Origin: Pleurotus djamor
Taxonomy: Eukaryota > Basidiomycota > Agaricomycetes > Agaricales > Pleurotaceae
NCBI GenBank assembly: GCA_029747585.1
Contig: JAPEVF010000006.1
Location: 62,001 to 126,000 of the forward strand
Direction of reading: 5' to 3'
DNA length: 64,000 nt
Shown: one piece after another, positions 12,609 to 25,641 of the stretch
How the letters are laid out: each line of letters opens with the position of its first letter
How positions within the stretch are numbered: position 1 is the first letter of the stretch
Made by a program: the position numbers and the translations under genes
Notes under the pieces: generated by a model
The model's database searches: none
What the model saw: the letters and a program-made list of their open reading frames with translations, nothing else
What the model was told of the DNA's origin: nothing

Positions 12609-13226
12609 ATTATAGTGGTGTAATGTAACTGCGGTTCTAATCCGTACATTCACTTTCGATGTGAAGCGCGGATATAAGCAGACGTAGCGTACAAACGCCA
12701 ACGAACGTTCATTTCGCTCCCATAAAATGAGAACAGTCGTGTGAGATACAACGCTGTCCAGAGTGTTGAAGAGCATGGTGGGTAGAGGGGAGGACAAAGT
12801 AGAAAACGGTTCAATATTTCAATTGACACTACCTAGGCAAAGATTAGGAAGACGTTGGAGTAAGGGAGCAGGGGAGAAAGTGCTCACAAAGTTAGTTACA
12901 TCTGATTGGCAAAACTATTCACAAAGGTGTTCAGCGTGACCATGCAAGGGTTCAGTCGTAGCATTCTGGCAGAACCGTTGAAGTGTAGGAAATAGCAGAC
13001 ATTGATCTCGCTCAGATTAATGGGCGCCAGTCCGTGAGATAGCGAACAGACACCAAAGTGAAGACAGAGCTATGCGATGGCGAGATTGAGACCAACTTTG
13101 AATCCATGGAGTCCATGGGAAGAAAAAGTATAATTGTGATAACAATACATGTACCTGGGGATGCAAATGAGTACGCGGCTTTCAAAGCTATGAGGAGGAC
13201 AGACGTACGTAGTAAAAAGCAAAGAC
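12609..13226. other. Convergent intergenic region
   Basis: 3' region between PRO3 and RPT3, both of which end here. Frames in this stretch are short and lack family features. I see no RNA gene or repeat. Confidence 0.4.
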
Positions 13227-14831
<1,605 letters not shown>

Positions 14832-14984
14832 TGTGGGTTTGTGGTGAAGTTCTTTGGTCGAAACCAGACGCGTAATCCAGTCGCGCAACAGAGCGTGTGC
14901 GTGGGAATCAGTTGCCTAAAACGAGTACGCTGTGAACCACTTTGAGCTGAGCCATAACCATCGCTCTCCTCCTCCACCGACACC

Positions 14985-15891
14985 ATGGCACACGTAATTA
15001 CACCGCTCGACCAACCGTCCAACTACAAAGACTCGCAGGCTAAGGTTGATAGACAGAGGCACAACGACTTGCTCGAGAAATCCACAACTTTATATGTAAG
15101 CCCCTCCGATTCTCTCTTCCGTCGCTGTCTCACAATTTATGGTTTAGATTGGTAACTTGAGTTTCTACACCACGGAGGAACAAATTTATGAAATATTCTC
15201 AAAATGTGCTAGTACTGAAGACGGCGGAGGTATTAAAAGAATAATTATGGGTTTGGACCGGAATACGAGGTTGATAAATTTAATTTATCTTCACTCTCCC
15301 CTGGATTAGGCTCATGAAATTCGCGTTTACAGGACACCCTGTGGTTTCTGCTTTGTAGAATACTACACACATGCAGAAGCCATGTCAAGTATGCGCTATG
15401 TCAGTGGGACGAAGCTGGACGAGCGTATCATCCGTTGCGACTTGGATCTAGGTTACAAGGAAGGGAGACAATTTGGCAGAGGGAAGAGTGGTGGTCAGGT
15501 ATCTGCATCCCTCCTTATTGTGGTCAACACTCTTCTCATAACGCACTGGATCAGGTTCGAGACGAACATCGACAAGACTACGACCCAGGTCGGGGTGGAT
15601 GGGGTGCACAAGCTCAGAGACAGGAAATTGAACGGCGTAGAGAGGTGGAAGAGAGGTATGCCGATGCTCAGGACGTACCTGGAGCCGTCGCAGGTGGTGG
15701 TGAAGACTGGAAGGATAATAGTGCCGTGGTCTCGGAGAGTAAAAAGCGTGCTCGTTCACCAGATGATGATGAAGGTCCCGAGGCCAGAGCGGTGAGCAAA
15801 CCTTGTATGGTTCATATTATGAATCTTGCTAATATTCTCTAAGGGACAACGCGCTCGGATGGATGAGGAGATTGAGGCAGAGAGGATGTAG
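14985..15891 (+). CDS. CBC2: Nuclear cap-binding protein subunit 2 (CBP20)
   Basis: Small subunit of the nuclear cap-binding complex, which binds the m7G cap of new transcripts. One RRM with RNP2 [10 protein letters not shown] and RNP1 CGFCFVEYY, flanked by the N-terminal [12 protein letters not shown] that contacts the cap. The C-terminal Arg/Gly/Glu-rich tail is spliced from exons after GRGKSGGQ. About 227 residues in five exons; the last exon begins at GGACAACGC and encodes [15 protein letters not shown]. The start at 14985 lies 153 bases from the divergent RPT3 start. It ends 14 bases before the stop of the convergent neighbour. Confidence 0.95.
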
Positions 15892-15905
15892 TCCTTTTGT
15901 TATAT

Positions 15906-16782
15906 TTAGTAGATAACGTATGCTTTCATCATATACTCTGTTCCATGACGTTCGGGTTGGAAGTGTCGCAAGTGCAGTCGTCTCGCCAGCCGATGAGCCT
16001 CCGACACAGACTTCATCTGAATAAGCCATTTCGTACTTCTCGAAAGGTCTTCCTCCGGTCTAAACAATGCTCTCAGTAAAGTATCCAAGTCTGAAGCAAT
16101 GGAAACATACGGTGGCACGCGAACAATATCCGGTCCTTCATCCAACTCAGCCAACTTGAAACCAGCCAACAACTCACGGAATACGTCCATGTGAAGTCTC
16201 GAAGGAAGACCTGCCACCACAACGTTTTTGCCATTATTAGGAACACCCCCGTCAGGTCCGTTCCCAGTGATAATGCCCCTCTGAGCCGCCTCCATCCGTC
16301 CCCTCCCGCCCCGCTGCCTCGCATGAGACTGAAACTCCGGCGTAGCTTCAGGCGACATTATTGGATCGGCTGTTATGGGCAGTCCAACGAGCGTCATGTT
16401 TTCCAGTGCTTTTAGGTTGGGTTGCAGGAAACCACTGTGTGTTAGGGTGAGGATCGCCCGTTCCGTAGGTCGGAACCACCGATATACGAGGGATACTAAG
16501 GCATTCGTCGTTCAGAGGAGACCTTTGAGAGATAGAGAAGGTTCTTACCATTCGACACGCCTTGGAGACCAGCATGCGTTATAGCACGCCGTATGTCCGT
16601 AGGTGTAGTCGTTTTAGGCACCTTCCGCAACTCAATGTGCGTGCATTTGTCCAGAGCTAAAAACCCATCGTAGCAATGAGCTCTACTTCAGAAGTACAAA
16701 TACTTTCGAACGTACCGTCGCGTGCAGCACGGCTGTTTTCGCGAAGAGCATGAGCAGCTGCTCGACGAATGGGTGCGCTCAT
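15906..16782 (-). CDS. RRM-like protein, probably mitochondrial
   Basis: Not assigned to a named family. Spliced from three exons: MSAPIRRAAAHALRE...ARD, then KCTHIELRKVPKTTTPTDIRRA, then a long exon. Two regions resemble degenerate RRM folds: one around IELRKVPKTTTP, the other around KNVVVAGLPSRLHMDVFRELL with RSTKWLIQMKSVSEA as its fourth-strand equivalent. The first 22 residues are Arg/Ala-rich and nearly free of acids, which suggests a mitochondrial presequence. The frame is open further upstream to 16881, but starting there would leave almost no promoter for the divergent SNRNP27, so I use 16782. Confidence 0.7.
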
Positions 16783-16894
16783 CAAATTAGCGGGTGAAGA
16801 GTTGGTGAAGAGGAACGCGTCTGTGACGTGTGACAGGTCACATATACGCACATCTTTATTCTTCCGCCCACCGGTACACAAACCTACTATTACG

Positions 16895-17832
16895 ATGTCC
16901 TCTCGAGGTGACTACCGTCGACGCGACCGGAGTCGGGATCGTGAACGCGAACGTGAAAGGGATCGACCGAGTAGAGGGGAAAGGAACGGAAGAGGGGGTA
17001 ACTATCGAGACGAACCTCGTAGACGAAGCAGTCGCTCACGAAGTCCCCGCAGAGGCGACAGAGATAGAAGATACGACTCTGGTGCGTGTACATCCTGAAC
17101 CTTCTGGTATTCGTACTGAAATAAAGATTGAATTATGAACGTATAGATAGGCGTGATTATGGGAGGGACAGGGATAGGGACCATGGGGAGAGGCGACGAG
17201 ATGACCGTGATGACTATAAACGAGACGAACGACGAGACCGTGGTGCGAGAGACGATAGACGGGAACCTCGAGATGCACCGCGCTCAGATACGACGAAACC
17301 TCCGCCGCCTAAACGAGATGAACCTTCGTCGCATGGGCAAGATTCTCGACAGACAGTGACACCTCCACACAATGATAATGATACTCCAAATCCAGGTTCG
17401 TGCTGACCAATCCTCAACCACTTGCTTTCTCTTACACTTGGTATAGAGTCTATGGATGGTGTCGAAGACGGCGAAGCCCCGGAGGTTGCAGACGACGACG
17501 CTGCAATGATGGCGATGATGGGGATGGCGGGTTTCGGGTCTACAAAGGTATGTGACTCATTTACACGGCTTGGAATGGTGTCCTCAATTCTGTCGTCATT
17601 AGGGAAAACATGTCGAAGGCAATCAGGAAGGGGGCGTGAATGTCAAGAAGATACGGACATGGCGACAATACATGAATAGGTACGATGATGCCCTAATGTC
17701 CGTATTCCCGATACTCACCCTCGTATCATAGGCGTGGCGGATTCAACAGGTCAATCCTTTCCGTTTATCATTCCGACCCACCCATACTGACTGGCTCACT
17801 CGTGTCTCAGACCTCTCGACAAGATCAAATAG
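16895..17832 (+). CDS. SNRNP27: U4/U6.U5 tri-snRNP 27 kDa-like protein
   Basis: Spliceosome protein of the tri-snRNP. The N-terminal two thirds is an RS/RE/RD-rich low-complexity region (DRSRDRERERERDR and others). The family mark is the C-terminal domain, assembled over small exons: MMAMMGMAGFGSTK, then GKHVEGNQEGGVNVKK, then RTWRQYMNRRGGFNRPLDKIK at the stop. The final joins at 17671-17752 and 17754-17810 are needed to make RRGGFNRPLD. Confidence is high for the tail and moderate for exact N-terminal exons. Confidence 0.92.
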
Positions 17833-18042
17833 CTCTTGTCTCCTTTATCGTGCTTGTTCTCTCTCCACCACAATTCATAACTCACTCCGAAAATTTCCAT
17901 GCAAGATGAATAAGATAAAAAGCGAAGGAAAACTACAGTATACAAACTATAATACGATAGTGTTCACCAAGGAGAGACAAGGGCCGGTATCGACGACGCT
18001 GATGCGTTGGGCACTGAGGCCTGAGGGAGTGGGTTTCTCTAC

Positions 18043-18754
18043 TTAGAAACCATGCACCTTGATGGTCCTCTTCTCGAGACCGTTCTCTATGAGGAAGTTG
18101 GAGATCTTGAGGCGTTGGTCGCCTTGGAGCTGGATGACTTGTCCCATTTCTTCGTCCTCGACGAGGGTGCCGTTGCAGGCGAATTCCTGGAAAAAGATGA
18201 ACATGATCAGCGTCTGTTTCATATACACTTTGACTCGAATCGGGGCGGGAAGTTGATATCGTGTATGGTTAGGATGTGGTTGGGATAAGGTGGAGCAGAC
18301 GGGTGGAGTCGATGCATGGGATGGGGCGGTGTGATATGGATGGATGGATGGATGAAATACCTTCTTGAACGCCTTGAGCAGCTTCTTGGGATCATACTCT
18401 ATCAAAAAGGGACGACCGTCAATCTACCACCCTGGAGCTTAATCGGGGGAAACCATCTGTCTCTCACCTTTAGGTAAACCCTGAAGAGTCGTCAAGGTCT
18501 TTCTTCCATTGCGTTGTTGGACACGAATGTGGATGTAACTCTGCTGCGATCCTACGTCCTGGTTGTTCCCGATGCCATCGGCTTCTTCAGCGAAGGGATC
18601 TATGTAGGATGAGAGGTGTTAGTCAGTTCTCGGTTCTTAAAGCCCTCCAAACAGCGAAAAGTGCAAAGTGCAAAGTGCAAAGTGGAATACTGTATGGTGT
18701 GGTAGGGCTGTAGGGTTGGGACATACCAAAGGCGTTGAGGTTCTGCAAGCTCAT
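18043..18754 (-). CDS. SUI1: Translation initiation factor eIF1
   Basis: Start-codon selection factor of the 43S complex. Four exons encode 113 residues, the family's usual length: MSLQNLNAFDPFAEEADG, then IHIRVQQRNGRKTLTTLQGL, YDPKKLLKAFKK, and a last exon ending KRTIKVHGF. The third intron (about 18187-18361) is unusually long for this window and carries a TGGA tetranucleotide repeat. The first intron holds a GTGCAAA repeat. Confidence 0.96.
18337..18354. repeat. TGGA tetranucleotide microsatellite in SUI1 intron
   Basis: About four perfect TGGA units just inside the 5' splice end of the long SUI1 intron. Simple repeat with no further structure seen. Confidence 0.8.
18658..18684. repeat. 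Heptamer repeat (GTGCAAA) in SUI1 intron 1
   Basis: Three perfect GTGCAAA units followed by a partial fourth, in the first intron of the eIF1 gene. No function can be inferred. Confidence 0.8.
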
Positions 18755-19001
18755 GCGACGATTTGCGGATGACAAGAAACCGGGAGTGGGACTACGAAGG
18801 TTGGTATTTAAGCGGAAGGGATAAACTGCGTGTGGGTGTGTGAGAGTGAGGGGGAAGGAAGTTGGAAGTTGGAAGATGAACCGCTTTCGAGATGATGAAG
18901 CTGATTAGCACAGGTAATCGGATATTTACATCTGTTTGCGGCGCTGGGGTCTTGCCGCTTGCGAGCTTGATCAGTGATTCCGGCCCCAACATCGCCTGCG
19001 T

Positions 19002-19671
19002 ATGGCTGAACTTAGCAACAACAAAAGCGAAAGGGACAGCAGAAGCAGCGGGGACAGCAGTAACAAAACGAAGAGGAAGCGGCCACCCACTTTCCAGCAT
19101 TTTCCGGAGAAGCGAGGTTAGTTATTCTAAGTGCACTACTCTGTGTGTTATTCGATGTTTAACAAAAAAGTAGCTGAACAATGGTGTTATTATTGTAGCT
19201 AAGGTTTTGAAGAAGGCGTGGATAGATAACGCGAAAGTCAAGCGAAAATGGGCGGCTGAGCGACGCAAGGCTGGATTGCCATTGTCTCGCCGCAGCGAAA
19301 CAGCCCCCGATCGTAGGCGTGCAGCCGAGGAAGAACAAGGCGAACACAGGTCTGGGGGTGAAGAAGAAGAAGAAAATGAACAAGGCAGCGTTGAAGAAAG
19401 TGTCGATACAGCCGAGGTCATAGCTGTGCCTGCAGAGTCAACGCACGGCAAAGCCAGAAGACGTCCACCAGCACCAATCCCTGCTGCGACCACCGCTACT
19501 AGGACTACTGCTACTCCCACTGATGTCAAGCATCGCTCTTCTCGGCAGACCAAACGATCACAACAATGGAGGCGTGTTAGTGAATCGGAAGCATACACTC
19601 GTCGTGGTCAGCCGAACATGAAAGTGCGGATGGAGGCCATGCTGGAGAAGATCAAAAAGGACTTTGCGTAA
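19002..19671 (+). CDS. FYV7: FYV7-like rRNA-processing protein
   Basis: Small basic/acidic nucleolar protein. The first exon encodes MAELSNNKSERDSRSS...FQHFPEKR and joins across an intron (about 19112-19199) to AKVLKKAWIDNAKVKRKW. An acidic Glu-rich linker follows. The C-terminal block YTRRGQPNMKVRMEAMLEKI resembles the Fyv7 ending (TRTGQP...LLDKIK), and this is the basis of the name. In yeast Fyv7 acts in 18S rRNA maturation. The stop is 62 bases from the convergent PSY4-like stop. Confidence 0.72.
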
Positions 19672-19733
19672 TCATGGGGTTCTGAAGGACAGGCTACAAG
19701 CTACATGGACGATATGTAATGACTAAAAGTAAT

Positions 19734-20858
19734 CTACTTGCCTCGTGAGGATTGTTCATTTGATTGGTTTGCATCCGTCTGTTTCACGAAGCGATCCTCC
19801 AAGGTCGAGAACAAGGGTTTGGCGGTAGAGCCTGAGGAGGTTGAGGCGATGGTGGTTACGGAAGTGAGTGCCTTTGGACGGTCGCTGAGGTGACCAGGAC
19901 TAGGGTCGTCCAGCTCGTCAACCAAGCCGAGGGCTTTCGTCTCGGGTGTTTCTGAAGGTGCGCCAGTAACAAGCCCGGCCGAGGGTAGAAGCATGGGTGA
20001 AGGGGGCGGGCTACGTGACTTGGACCGCCTTGCGTCTTCGTGCAGGAAAGGTATGGGAGAAAAGAGGGGTGTTGCTGGTGCGGTGGGAGGTGTGATCCCC
20101 GAAGAGAGAGGATTTCTGGCGGTGAGGTGTGCTTCTGAGGGCGGAGGGACTGGGAACGCGTCCCATGTGGAAGTGACCAAGATGGACTTTTCTACGGCCC
20201 GGAGGTATTTGCCGATGCATTTGTAGTGTTGCTGCGGATTGACGATGAGTTCGCAGAGCCTTTGCACGGTGAACGGGGGATTCCTGTGTAATCGCGCTGA
20301 CATGATGGTAGCATGGATGAGGTGGAATGGACGTACGTGTCAAAGGTGTGCAGTTGGGTGAATATGTAGTGCTTCATTTCGTCTGCCTGAGCTCTCGTCA
20401 TGTAGTTGACGGGCGAGGGGATGTGGACGCCATGTGGGTTTAGCTTCCGCGGCGGAAACGGGGCTAGCTTGAGGCCGCCGGACGAGGGAAGCTCGATGGG
20501 AGAGTGTGGGCGGGGAGNTGGAGGGGCGCGATTCAAGGCATCGTCTGAGAGGAAGGTCGTGATGTTCTGTGTAATCAAGTCAGCTGGCCTGTCGTGAGTG
20601 GAGATTGCTGGAAGGGGACCTTTTCGAGCTTGTGCTTGATGATATCGCGTAGTTTAGACCATTCAAAGCTAGTGCAGTGCGTGAGCTGGATTGCAAGTGT
20701 GTGACACATGGACGAGGCGGGACAGACTCTACGACATCGGTGGACGCGATTTGCTGGAGCAGGGCGTCATAGTCTGGGCGAGGCAGTCAGCACAGGTTAG
20801 GAAGCGGAGGCGATTTTGCTGCGGAATGCTGACCCGGGAGCCATTCAAAGTCGGTCAT
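19734..20858 (-). CDS. PSY4: Protein phosphatase 4 regulatory subunit 2-like
   Basis: Regulatory subunit of the PP4 phosphatase, which in other fungi reverses DNA-damage phosphorylation. Spliced N terminus MTDFEWLPDYDALLQQIAS, then DFEWSKLRDIIKHKLEK, NITTFLSDDAL, a Pro-rich linker, and the family block NPPFTVQRLCELI...HYKCIGKYLRAVEK. The rest is Ser/Pro-rich and ends NEQSSRGK. Joins at about 20842/20784 and 20730/20675 keep frame. One ambiguous base (20519) is in frame. The start codon lies only 49 bases from that of the divergent lipid phosphatase. Confidence 0.88.
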
Positions 20859-20907
20859 CTGCAAGCACTAAAAGCGTCACGCGTCACACCTTGGTCCCAA
20901 ACTCCAA

Positions 20908-22831
20908 ATGTCTTACGCCCAAATCCCAGAGCCACACTCGCGTTCCTCCTCTCCTCCCTCCTCCCGCGTCCACGAATCCTTCCAGATGAAGTCTTTCTTT
21001 TCAAAACCTTTCTCTGCTGGCGAGCCAAAGAAACCGCCAGTCTCGCCGGCCAGAAGACGGAAGCTATTATTGTCTTATGCCCCAGACTGGTAAGCCCGCT
21101 CATCATGGCACACGACCACCATCACTCACACGCAACCACCATCAAGGCTGCTCATCATCATCTTGACGTGAGCGCATCACATACAAACACCTCCTTAGCC
21201 CGCTAACGCCCCATTCAAAGCGCCATATTCTATTCCCTCGACCGCTTGGACGGCTTCAGACGCGAGTTTTCGCTGGCAGACACCTCGTATGTCTCTCTTC
21301 CCACCTCTCCACGCCGCTTGCATCATAACAGTCTCTATTATTAGCTTAAGACATCCGTGAGCTGCACCCAAATTCTCCTTCATCCCCCTCTCTCATCCAA
21401 ATTTCCATTCCGCAGTTTTGCAACACACGAGCGCGTGCCCGTGAGCTTTCACACATTTCTGATCCCCATGCATTCGCTAATATCATTCCGCAGAATCTGG
21501 CATTGGTTTTCATATGCTTCGTTGCTCCTTTGTTGCTACAGCCTATTATCAACCTCATAACCGTTCGCTCCTGGTGGGACCTTCATAATTGTATGTCTCC
21601 TCCATCTCCTTCTCTGTTCAACTAATTTGACATTTCTCTCCGCAGCTACACTAGGACGTGCGTGCTATCTACTCACCGGTCCATCCACCCGTACTTAACC
21701 ATCCTTTTAGTCGTCCTAGGCATTAGTCTAACTGCGGCGATCACCCAATTTACAAAGCTCACCGTAGGGCGCCCTCGCCCCGGTTAGTCTCCTTCACCTT
21801 CGCCTCAATCTACATCCACTAATCAATATCACATACTAGACGTGATATCTCGCTGCCAACCTCCCCCAGGTCTAACAGATCCGGAATATGGTCTAACCAC
21901 ATCTGCAGTATGTACCCAGGTAGACCTAGCCATCCTTCGCGATGGCTTCAGAAGCTTTCCTAGTGGTCACTCTAGTCGTACGTTTCCTTCCATAAGACTC
22001 ACCTTCTTCTGATGTCTAACACAAGTCTAACATACTGTCTTTCAACCTTTAGTGTCCTTTGCGGGACTAGGCTTTTTGTCCTTTTACCTCGCAGGCAAGC
22101 TGCATTTGTTTGACAAAAGAGGCCATGCTGTACGTTCATAGTAGCACAACGCCGGTATGACCGTTGACGCTCTTGTTTTAACCTGTAGGGAAAAGCTTGG
22201 ATAGCTCTGACGCCCTTCTCGGCCGCGGCGCTCGTTGCCATCTCAAGGACAATGGACTACAGACGTACGTAGTACTCACCCCCACTTCTTTCCGTATTCG
22301 TGTTCGTGTTCGCATTCCTTATTCTCTTTGTCTTTGTAGATCACTGGCAAGACGTCCTCGTCGGCTCCATCCTCGGAACCGTCCTAGCCTACTTCTCCTA
22401 CCGCCAATACTACCCCCCCTCTCGAATCAGAACTCTCCCACCGCCCGTACTCCCCCCGTATCGCGCGTGAAGACGAGGATGTCCTACCCATCCATCATTC
22501 TCGCGATGAGAGTGTATCGACAGAGTTGGATTTCCGCGCTCCTTCTGCGCCGGATAACGGGAACCGTCCTACATACCCGCACTCACATTCGCATTCTCAG
22601 AGTCAGAGTCAGAGTTTGAGTTATGGGTATCAAGCTGGTATGGGTGCGGGTGGGGATACGGAGTATCATCCCCCGTCGTCGAATTTGGGAGGGACGGTGC
22701 CGAGGCCTGGGCCGGGGTCGTTGGAGCAGATATGGGAAGAGGGTGCGGATGGGAGTGGGAGTGGGAGAGACTCGAAGACGCCGACGATGCGTTCTGAGTT
22801 GGATAGAAGACGTACGGAGCGGGCGTCGTGA
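20908..22831 (+). CDS. DPP1: PAP2-family lipid phosphatase (diacylglycerol pyrophosphate phosphatase type)
   Basis: Membrane enzyme that dephosphorylates phosphatidic acid or related lipids. About ten exons. The three catalytic motifs are seen: [16 protein letters not shown] and SRTMDYRHHW, with hydrophobic segments between them (for example [14 protein letters not shown] and [11 protein letters not shown]). The Ser-rich cytosolic tail is broken in the given sequence: after YRQYYP a run of seven C at 22413-22419 shifts the frame and would end the protein soon after; with six C the frame continues as [13 protein letters not shown] to the stop at 22831. I judge the C7 run to be a sequence error or recent indel. 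Confidence 0.9.
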
Positions 22832-23399
22832 GCGTGAGCGTGATTAGGGTTTAGTTTTTTTCCCTTTTCGCGTGTCCAAAGTTCTCTCTGATGTTATCAG
22901 TCCCTCTGGTAAGAAATCGAATATACGATGTAATACCTTTTCTGTGTATCGCATATGCATACGACGAACGGACACATCCATGAACGTTTTATCTGAATTT
23001 TTTGCCCTTTTTCTTGGATTACATATTTACTCGTACAAACTGCAATTGCTTGAGCATGTTTTAGCATTAATTATACGTATAACCTGAACCAACACTCGTT
23101 TTTCTATAATCTTTTGCCATTTGTTTCTTGATGTGGGTTTACGTCCTAGTTTACCCCCTGGGATATCCTGTGAGCGCAATGTGTTTTACCGTTTCTTACG
23201 AAGGGAATCTTGCCTGGAACGAAGAGTTACAACACAAAATTTGTGGGTCAAGAAATGGATACAGGTGAATGGTTATTTTGCTAAGTAACTACTCTGCGTG
23301 CTGGTGAATTGTCCAAGATGTGTATAAGTACAAATGTATGCTATCAATGCTGTCAATGGTATATAAATGTCAGTTTCTCTATACTGGTGGTATCAAGTA
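22832..23399. other. Convergent intergenic region
   Basis: AT-richer 3' region between the lipid phosphatase and the BRF-like gene. No supported gene, RNA or repeat is seen. Confidence 0.4.
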
Positions 23400-25402
23400 T
23401 CAATCGTAATCTTCATAATCGTAATGATTGTGCAAGTCCAAGTCCAAACCTAGAGCGGGAGAGGGAGAGGGAGTACGCCAGGTTCCAACGATGACTTCTC
23501 CCTCGTCTCGCAGCCCTTCCATAACGGCATCCATAACACCATCGTCGATGGTCTTCTTGAAATATCCAGCCGTATCTGATTCTTCTCCTTCTCCTTCTCC
23601 ATCACTTTCACGAAATGCGGAAGATGAACGAGAAGGCGACGCAGGATCGCCACCCATAAGCTTCTTATAAGCTTCCATGTTGATACGACGAGACCCTTGT
23701 GATGGACCCTCCAGACCGCGTTTACGCTTACCAGACTTCCGTTCTACGCTGAGTGCCTTCTTCTCAGTTTCTTTGTCTTTATTTTTGGTGCGTTCTTCCA
23801 TAGAATCCCAGGTATCTTCCCACATGGCCTGTAACTGCTGTTGTTCCGCGTCCGATCGTTGGATTTGAGACCATTCCAAGTCGGTGAGCAGTTCGTCGTC
23901 GAGGACGTTGGATTCTCCACCGCGAGTGGTTGCGAGGAGTTGTAGACGAGAGGGCGCTTTGTTCGAGGGTGCTGATGGCGAGGCGTTGAGCACGTAGGAG
24001 AGGAGGGACGGACGTTCGGGTGTTTTGGGACGAAGAGGAACATCGGGAGACGATGAGGTTTCTGGAGGAACGTGCTCGATAGATTTCTGCGATACGGAGA
24101 GTGGAAGATGACATGAAACAGGGTCAAGAATGAATCGATGTGCTTCGTCCAGCGAGGTGTTGACATTGAGTTTACGTTTCTTGCGCCGAGATTCAGCTAT
24201 CTCATCGATTACTTGCTCAGTTTCGGGTGTCGCAGCCGTGACTTGGTGGTTCTCGCTCTCGTTGTCTGAGTTGGGGGAGAACTCGGTGTGACAGTTCCGG
24301 ATTTCGTCGCGTCTTGTGGCCCAGACGTCCTCGTGAAACTGGATAGCGTCGTGGAGGGAACGAGCTACTATAGTCCGTTTGGCAACCTTCGCGCGGCCCT
24401 TGATGATGACCGGCTTCTCGACCCATGGTAATTGTAGAATGCAATCCGCGATCAGGTCCTGGATAATCTTGTATCTCGCCATAACCACCGGTCCTTGCAC
24501 AGAAAAGAGGGAAGCTAGGTTTTGCGCCAGTTCTCCTACGCCGGGAAGGGAAGCACGAGACTCGGCTTCCAAAGCCAGTAGAACTAGAGCCGCCGCCGTT
24601 GGACCAGTGGGAAGGGTGGTGATATCGGAGGACTCGCCTAGACGGTAAATCATATTGCTGAGGGACTGAACCGTTCGCATCACGGATTGAATATGGAGCG
24701 CACTCAACTTCTTAACGAGGGTAGACGGGAGGTTGGAAGAAGCCTCTGAAACTTTTACAATGGAAATTAAGTGCGCTTCTAGACGGGCGATATGGATTGT
24801 GGGATCTGCTGGGTTGAGGTTAAGGTGGAGCAAAGCGAGGACGGAGAGAAAAATCCGAGTGAGTGCGGAAGGGGGTTCTTGCAGAATGACAGCGATGTCG
24901 TTTAGGCCATCCGGGCGATTTGACTCGCGCAAAGCGATAGCAAGACATACACCGGCTAAGCATCTAGCTTTCCTTCCCCATCGAAATTGGCCGGTGGCCA
25001 TGGCCTGAGTGAATAGAGTGATGGTTCGTGGAGATAGACCGGGTACAGATAAGGCATTCGACAGGCTTCTGACAAAATCATGCATCGCATACTAAAATTA
25101 CGCGTCAGAATGGATGGATTAGAGCGTGTTTCAATTCCAGGGAAGCAGACACTGAGACTTACGGTGTTTCTGTTGTCCCTTGCCTCCTTTCCCTGCCCGG
25201 CCAGGTCCCAGTTTTGGGCCGTTCTGCGGAAGCTTTTCAGAGTGCGACTGCCATGGTACTTGGTGTACTCTTGCTGGTCAAAGTGCGTCGTCAGGACTGA
25301 CTGCGACGGGTCCGTGAGCGTGCCGCACTCTGAGCAGATGGCGGAGGCGGCATCCTCGTCCCATATTGTGTTTGCCCCGCATTCCCCACACCTGGCGGAC
25401 AT
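23400..25402 (-). CDS. TFIIB/BRF-like transcription factor
   Basis: Starts MSARCGECGANTIWDE and forms a zinc ribbon (CGEC and CSEC pairs). After an intron near 25095-25165 a region with two helical repeats resembles the cyclin folds of TFIIB/BRF (GRKARCLAGVCLAIALRE, then TGPTAAALVLLALEAE). The C-terminal half is charged and low-complexity, with a bipartite-like KSGKRKRG stretch and an acidic end (HNHYDYEDYD). It is more diverged than standard BRF1 or TFIIB, so I leave the symbol empty; a BRF-type RNA polymerase III factor is the best guess. It diverges from the trehalose phosphorylase gene 239 bases away. Confidence 0.7.
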
Positions 25403-25641
25403 GTGTGAGGGAAGTGGTGCGGTAATAAGGACGAAAGTGGCGCTGGGAAATCTCTGAGTTCTTGGTGGGAGCCCCTGAGAGTGACATCCAGTGGTAAAAA
25501 GTCCCCTTCACTGGGTTGTGGTGTCAGTGGACGGCCCTTTTGAGGCTAATCTTGAATCATGCCTCGTTTCCAATTCCTATATAATAATAATCCACTCGCC
25601 CCAACGCTTTCTTTCCCCCACCATCAGCCCCATCAGCATCG

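Noticed and set aside
13012..13226. Hydrophobic extension of the RPT3 frame
   Set aside because: Produced only if the last intron is read through; splicing gives the family C terminus.
18892..19173. Plus-strand frame of 93 codons before FYV7
   Set aside because: It is in another frame; the real first exon starts at 19002 and splices to the conserved part.
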